Assembly (NCBI RefSeq): GCF_001653195.1
Contig: NZ_JXBB01000005.1
Span: 1-64,000, forward strand
DNA length: 64,000 bases
Direction of reading: 5' to 3'
Source: Hydrogenibacillus schlegelii
GTDB taxonomy: Bacteria; Bacillota; Bacilli; Thermicanales; DSM-22653
The position numbers and the translations under genes are program-made. This document shows, piece by piece, positions 61,251 through 64,000 of this stretch. The number at the start of each line of letters is the position of its first letter. Within the stretch, counting starts at the first letter, position 1. The notes under the pieces were generated by a model. The model ran no database searches, was not told where the DNA came from, and saw nothing but the letters and a program-made list of their open reading frames with translations.

Positions 61251-62318
61251 ATGGCAACCGCCCCTTCCGCTTCCAACGGCGGGCTTCGCGTCGCCGTCGT
61301 CGGCACCGGCTACGGAAGCGCCGAGCTGGTGCGGCTCCTCCTCGATCACCCGGACGTCGGAGAGATTCGCCTCTACACCCATTCCCGGGATGGGGAGGCG
61401 ATCGACGCCCTCTATCCGCACCTCGCCGGCTTTCTCGACGTGAGTCTCCGGGCGTACGATCCGGGGGAGGTCGCCTCGGTCGATGTGTCTTTTTTTGCAA
61501 CGCCTCACGGCGCCTCGGCGGAGCTCATCCCGCCGGTGCTCGAGCTAGGCGGCCGGGTGATCGATCTTTCCGGCGATTTTCGCCTGAAGGACGGGTCGGC
61601 CTACGAGGCCTGGTACGGCCGGCCGGCGGCGCCGGCGACCTGGCGGGAAAACGCCGTCTACGGCCTCGCCGACGTCTACGGCGATGCCGTCCGCGGCGCC
61701 CGCCTCGTCGCCAACCCCGGCTGCTATCCGACGGCGGCGCTTCTCGCCCTCATCCCCCTTCTTCGGGCGGAGGCGATCGAGCCGGAGGGGATCGTCCTCG
61801 ACGGCAAGTCCGGCGTCTCCGGGGCCGGGCGGGGCGTCAGCCTCGGCGTTCACTTCTCGGAGGTGAATGAAAACCTGCGGGCGTACAAAGTCGGCCGTCA
61901 TCAGCACGTGCCGGAGATCGAAGCGGAGGCGGCCCGCTGGGCCGGCGGTCCGGTGCGGGTGACCTTTGTGCCGCACCTCGTTCCGATGACCCGCGGCATT
62001 CTGATGACGGTCTACGCCCGCTGGCGCGGGGCGCCGACGGACACGGAAGGGCTTGTCGACCTGTACCGGAAGGCGTACGGCGGAAAGCCGTTCGTCCGCG
62101 TCCTTCCGCCCGGACGCCAGCCGGAGACGAAGCACGTCGCCGGCACGAACCTCGCCGACATCGGGGCCGTCTTCGACGGGCGGACGAACACGGCGATCGT
62201 CACCGTCGCCATCGATAACCTGGTGAAAGGAGCCGCCGGGCAGGCGGTCCAGAACATGAACCTCCTCTTCGGCCGGCCGGAGACGCTGGGCCTCCGGCGG
62301 GTGCCGCTCTTTCCCTGA
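61251..62318 (+). CDS. argC: N-acetyl-gamma-glutamyl-phosphate reductase
   Basis: The 355-residue form from ATG 61251 is preferred; ATG 61218 gives 11 more residues but has no ribosome-binding site, and neither start is strong. The NADP-binding motif is VAVVGTGYGSAELVRLL, the catalytic Cys is in VANPGCYPTAALL, and HFSEVNENLRAYKVGRHQHV and VPHLVPMTRGIL belong to the active site. It reduces acetylglutamyl phosphate to the semialdehyde. It is first in argC-argJ-argB. Confidence 0.95.
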   Translation: MATAPSASNGGLRVAVVGTGYGSAELVRLLLDHPDVGEIRLYTHSRDGEAIDALYPHLAGFLDVSLRAYDPGEVASVDVSFFATPHGASAELIPPVLELGGRVIDLSGDFRLKDGSAYEAWYGRPAAPATWRENAVYGLADVYGDAVRGARLVANPGCYPTAALLALIPLLRAEAIEPEGIVLDGKSGVSGAGRGVSLGVHFSEVNENLRAYKVGRHQHVPEIEAEAARWAGGPVRVTFVPHLVPMTRGILMTVYARWRGAPTDTEGLVDLYRKAYGGKPFVRVLPPGRQPETKHVAGTNLADIGAVFDGRTNTAIVTVAIDNLVKGAAGQAVQNMNLLFGRPETLGLRRVPLFP

Positions 62319-62401
62319 CCGGCCCCGCCGGAGGCTTTCGCCCAAAGCCCTGCCGCTCGAGCTTTTTCCGCTCAGCCTTGAAGAGAACGAGGTGGCCCGG
62401 T

Positions 62402-63631
62402 GTGGGAAATTCAGCCATCGATACCGCCCTCCTTTCGGCGGACGTCGCCGTCACCCTGCTTCCGGAAGGCTTCTACGCCGGCGGGGTGCGCGTCGGCATC
62501 AAACGAAAACGCCGGGACCTCGGCTGGATCGTGAGCGACGTTCCGGCCGCCGCGGCGGCCGTCTACACGCAAAACGCCTACCCGGCGGCGCCGATCCGCC
62601 TCATGCGGGAAACCCTCGGCGGAAGCGGCGTCCTGCGGGGAGTGATCGTCAACTCCGGCAATGCCAACGCCCTCACCGGCGAAACCGGCCTCGACGACGC
62701 CCGCACGATGCAACGGGCGTTTGCCGAGCGGATCGGGGCCCCTCCGGAGGCGGTCGCCGTCGCCTCGACCGGCGTGATCGGCGTCCCGCTTCCGATGGAC
62801 AAAATCCTCGCCGGCATCGCCGCCGTCCCGATGCCGCCGGAAAAAGACCCGGCGGCCTTTGCCGAGGCGATCCTCACGACCGACACGCGGACGAAGGCTG
62901 CCGCCGTTCGCCTCCGGGCCGGCGGCGCCGACGGGCTTGTCGTCGGCTTCGCCAAAGGCTCCGGCATGATCCGGCCGAACATGGCGACGATGCTGGCCTT
63001 TCTTCTGACCGACCTTGCGGTCGAGGCTTCGTTTCTTTCCGCCGCCTTCCGGGACGTCGTCCGCCGGACGTTCAACCGCGTCTCGGTCGACACCGACGCC
63101 AGCACGAACGACATGGCCCTCGTCCTCGCGAACGGCCGGGCCGGCGGCGAGGCGATCACCGCCGACCATCCGGATGCGCCGGCGTTCCGGGAGGCCCTCT
63201 TCGCCGTCTCCCGCGCCCTCGCGCGGGAGATCGCCCGGGACGGGGAGGGGGCGACGAAGCTCATCGAAGTGACCGTGCGGGGCGCCCGGGACGAGGCGAC
63301 CGCCGAGGCGCTGGCGATGGCCGTCGTGGAATCGCCCCTCGTCAAGACCGCCGTCTACGGCGAAGACCCGAACTGGGGCCGGATCGTCGCCGCCCTCGGC
63401 AAAAGCGGCGCGGCTTTCAATCCGGCCGGCGTGGAGGTCAAAATCGGCGACGTCGTCGTCTTCGCCGACGATCGCCCGGCATCGTTCGATGAAACCGAAG
63501 CCCGGGCGGCCCTCGCCGGGAACGAAGTGGCGATCCACGTCCGCCTGACCGACGGCGACGGCGAGGCGACGGCGTGGGGCTGCGATCTGACCGAAGGCTA
63601 CGTCAAGATCAACGCCCTGTACCGGACCTAA
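62402..63631 (+). CDS. argJ: Bifunctional ornithine acetyltransferase / N-acetylglutamate synthase
   Basis: GTG 62402 is chosen behind GAGGTGG; a TTG at 62378 is the alternative. The 409-residue precursor self-cleaves before the Thr in PNMATMLAFLLTD. Other motifs are VNSGNANALTG, VASTGVIGVPLPM, RVSVDTDASTNDM and YGEDPNWGRIVAALG. It recycles the acetyl group from acetylornithine to glutamate, giving the cyclic arginine route. Whether it also uses acetyl-CoA cannot be judged from sequence alone. Confidence 0.95.
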   Translation: MGNSAIDTALLSADVAVTLLPEGFYAGGVRVGIKRKRRDLGWIVSDVPAAAAAVYTQNAYPAAPIRLMRETLGGSGVLRGVIVNSGNANALTGETGLDDARTMQRAFAERIGAPPEAVAVASTGVIGVPLPMDKILAGIAAVPMPPEKDPAAFAEAILTTDTRTKAAAVRLRAGGADGLVVGFAKGSGMIRPNMATMLAFLLTDLAVEASFLSAAFRDVVRRTFNRVSVDTDASTNDMALVLANGRAGGEAITADHPDAPAFREALFAVSRALAREIARDGEGATKLIEVTVRGARDEATAEALAMAVVESPLVKTAVYGEDPNWGRIVAALGKSGAAFNPAGVEVKIGDVVVFADDRPASFDETEARAALAGNEVAIHVRLTDGDGEATAWGCDLTEGYVKINALYRT

Positions 63632-63653
63632 GGGGCGGCGAGATCGCCCGCAG

Positions 63654-63674
63654 GGCCTTCGAAGAAGGCCGTTT
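63654..63674 (+). other. Hairpin between argJ and argB
   Basis: Perfect 7-bp stem GGCCTTC / GAAGGCC around GAA, followed by GTTT. It is too short a U-tract for efficient termination and may modulate argB expression. Confidence 0.4.
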
Positions 63675-63737
63675 CCGCCGAAAGCAGACGCTCCTTACCT
63701 TTTTGGACCCAAACAAACAGAGGGAGTGGAGAGCCGG

Positions 63738-64000
63738 ATGGAGACGGGCGGCCTGGTGATCAAAATCGGGGGGAGCGTCCTCGATGCCGCAGGCGCCGCC
63801 TGGTTCGGAGCGCTCAAGGCGCTCGCGGACGAGCGGCCGATCGTCGTCGTTCACGGCGGCGGGCCGGCGATCGACGCCCGCCTGAAGTCGCTCGGGCTGG
63901 CGATCGAAAAGCGGGGCGGCCTCCGGGTGACCGATGCGGCGACGCTCGCCGTCGTCGAAGGGGTCCTCGCCGGCGAGCTGAACGGCGCCGTCGTTCGGAC
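63738..64000 (+). CDS. argB: Acetylglutamate kinase, 5' part (runs off window)
   Basis: ATG 63738 opens METGGLVIKIGGSVLDAAGA; 87 codons are visible. Family motifs are LVIKIGGSVLD, PIVVVHGGGPAIDARL and GGLRVTDAATL. It phosphorylates N-acetylglutamate, the usual feedback point. AGAGGGAGTGG precedes the start. The gene continues beyond the window edge. Confidence 0.93.
   Translation, partial: METGGLVIKIGGSVLDAAGAAWFGALKALADERPIVVVHGGGPAIDARLKSLGLAIEKRGGLRVTDAATLAVVEGVLAGELNGAVVR

Overview
The window is GC-rich chromosomal DNA of a spore-forming Bacillales bacterium. Small YjcZ-like and CotF-like spore proteins, Bacillus-type gene order, AGGAGG ribosome-binding sites and frequent GTG/TTG starts support this. 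The 78-residue ferredoxin at 14597-14833 agrees, as far as I can recall it, with the 7Fe ferredoxin structurally characterised from Bacillus schlegelii. I therefore infer Hydrogenibacillus (Bacillus) schlegelii, a thermophilic hydrogen oxidiser, or a very close relative; this was not checked against a database.

Layout. (1) 1-2141 is a mobile-element scar: an IS256-family transposase 3' end, a decayed IS3-family element that still has an A AAA AAC frameshift heptamer, and the 3' half of a thiolase gene. (2) 2245-14833 is housekeeping: lemA-htpX, lepA-hemW, then the CIRCE-controlled heat-shock operon hrcA-grpE-dnaK-dnaJ-prmA-rsmE with hairpins between its genes, and the ferredoxin gene under its own strong promoter. 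(3) 15116-18386 holds panB-panC-panD behind a leader ending in an intrinsic terminator, then rex. (4) 18573-24175 holds mtaD, tseB-aspB-dnaD, an unassigned gene and speD. (5) 24234-34957 mixes spore-coat-like genes (mostly minus strand) with yggT, thiN, an RluA-family pseudouridine synthase, pncB, an MFS transporter, thpR, a Toprim protein, a DUF423 protein, an M29 aminopeptidase and a DUF3905 protein. (6) 35018-53906 is a long translation and cell-cycle block in near-Bacillus order: rqcH (divergent), a Ca2+ P-type ATPase, gmk-rpoZ-coaBC-priA-def-fmt-rsmB-rlmN-prpC-prkC-rsgA-rpe. (7) 53951-57640 holds a PHP phosphatase, a low-molecular-weight phosphatase overlapping a fructosamine-kinase-family gene (a probable protein-deglycation pair) and an unusual radical SAM protein. 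(8) 57740-60140 is a second scar: an internally deleted sister copy of the IS3 element, a lipoprotein gene of lower GC, and a truncated serine protease. (9) 60204-64000 holds a flavin reductase, a degenerate tandem repeat, a small spore-type protein and the start of an arginine operon (argC-argJ-argB) with two tandem ARG-box-like operators over its promoter.

No tRNA, rRNA or CRISPR array was seen. The least conventional items are the LMW-phosphatase/fructosamine-kinase pair beside a CX4CX2C radical SAM protein, the panB leader, the speD hairpin over its ribosome-binding site, the rsmB tail running 89 bp into rlmN, and low-complexity Ala/Gly/Pro/Glu-rich segments that recur in several conserved proteins.
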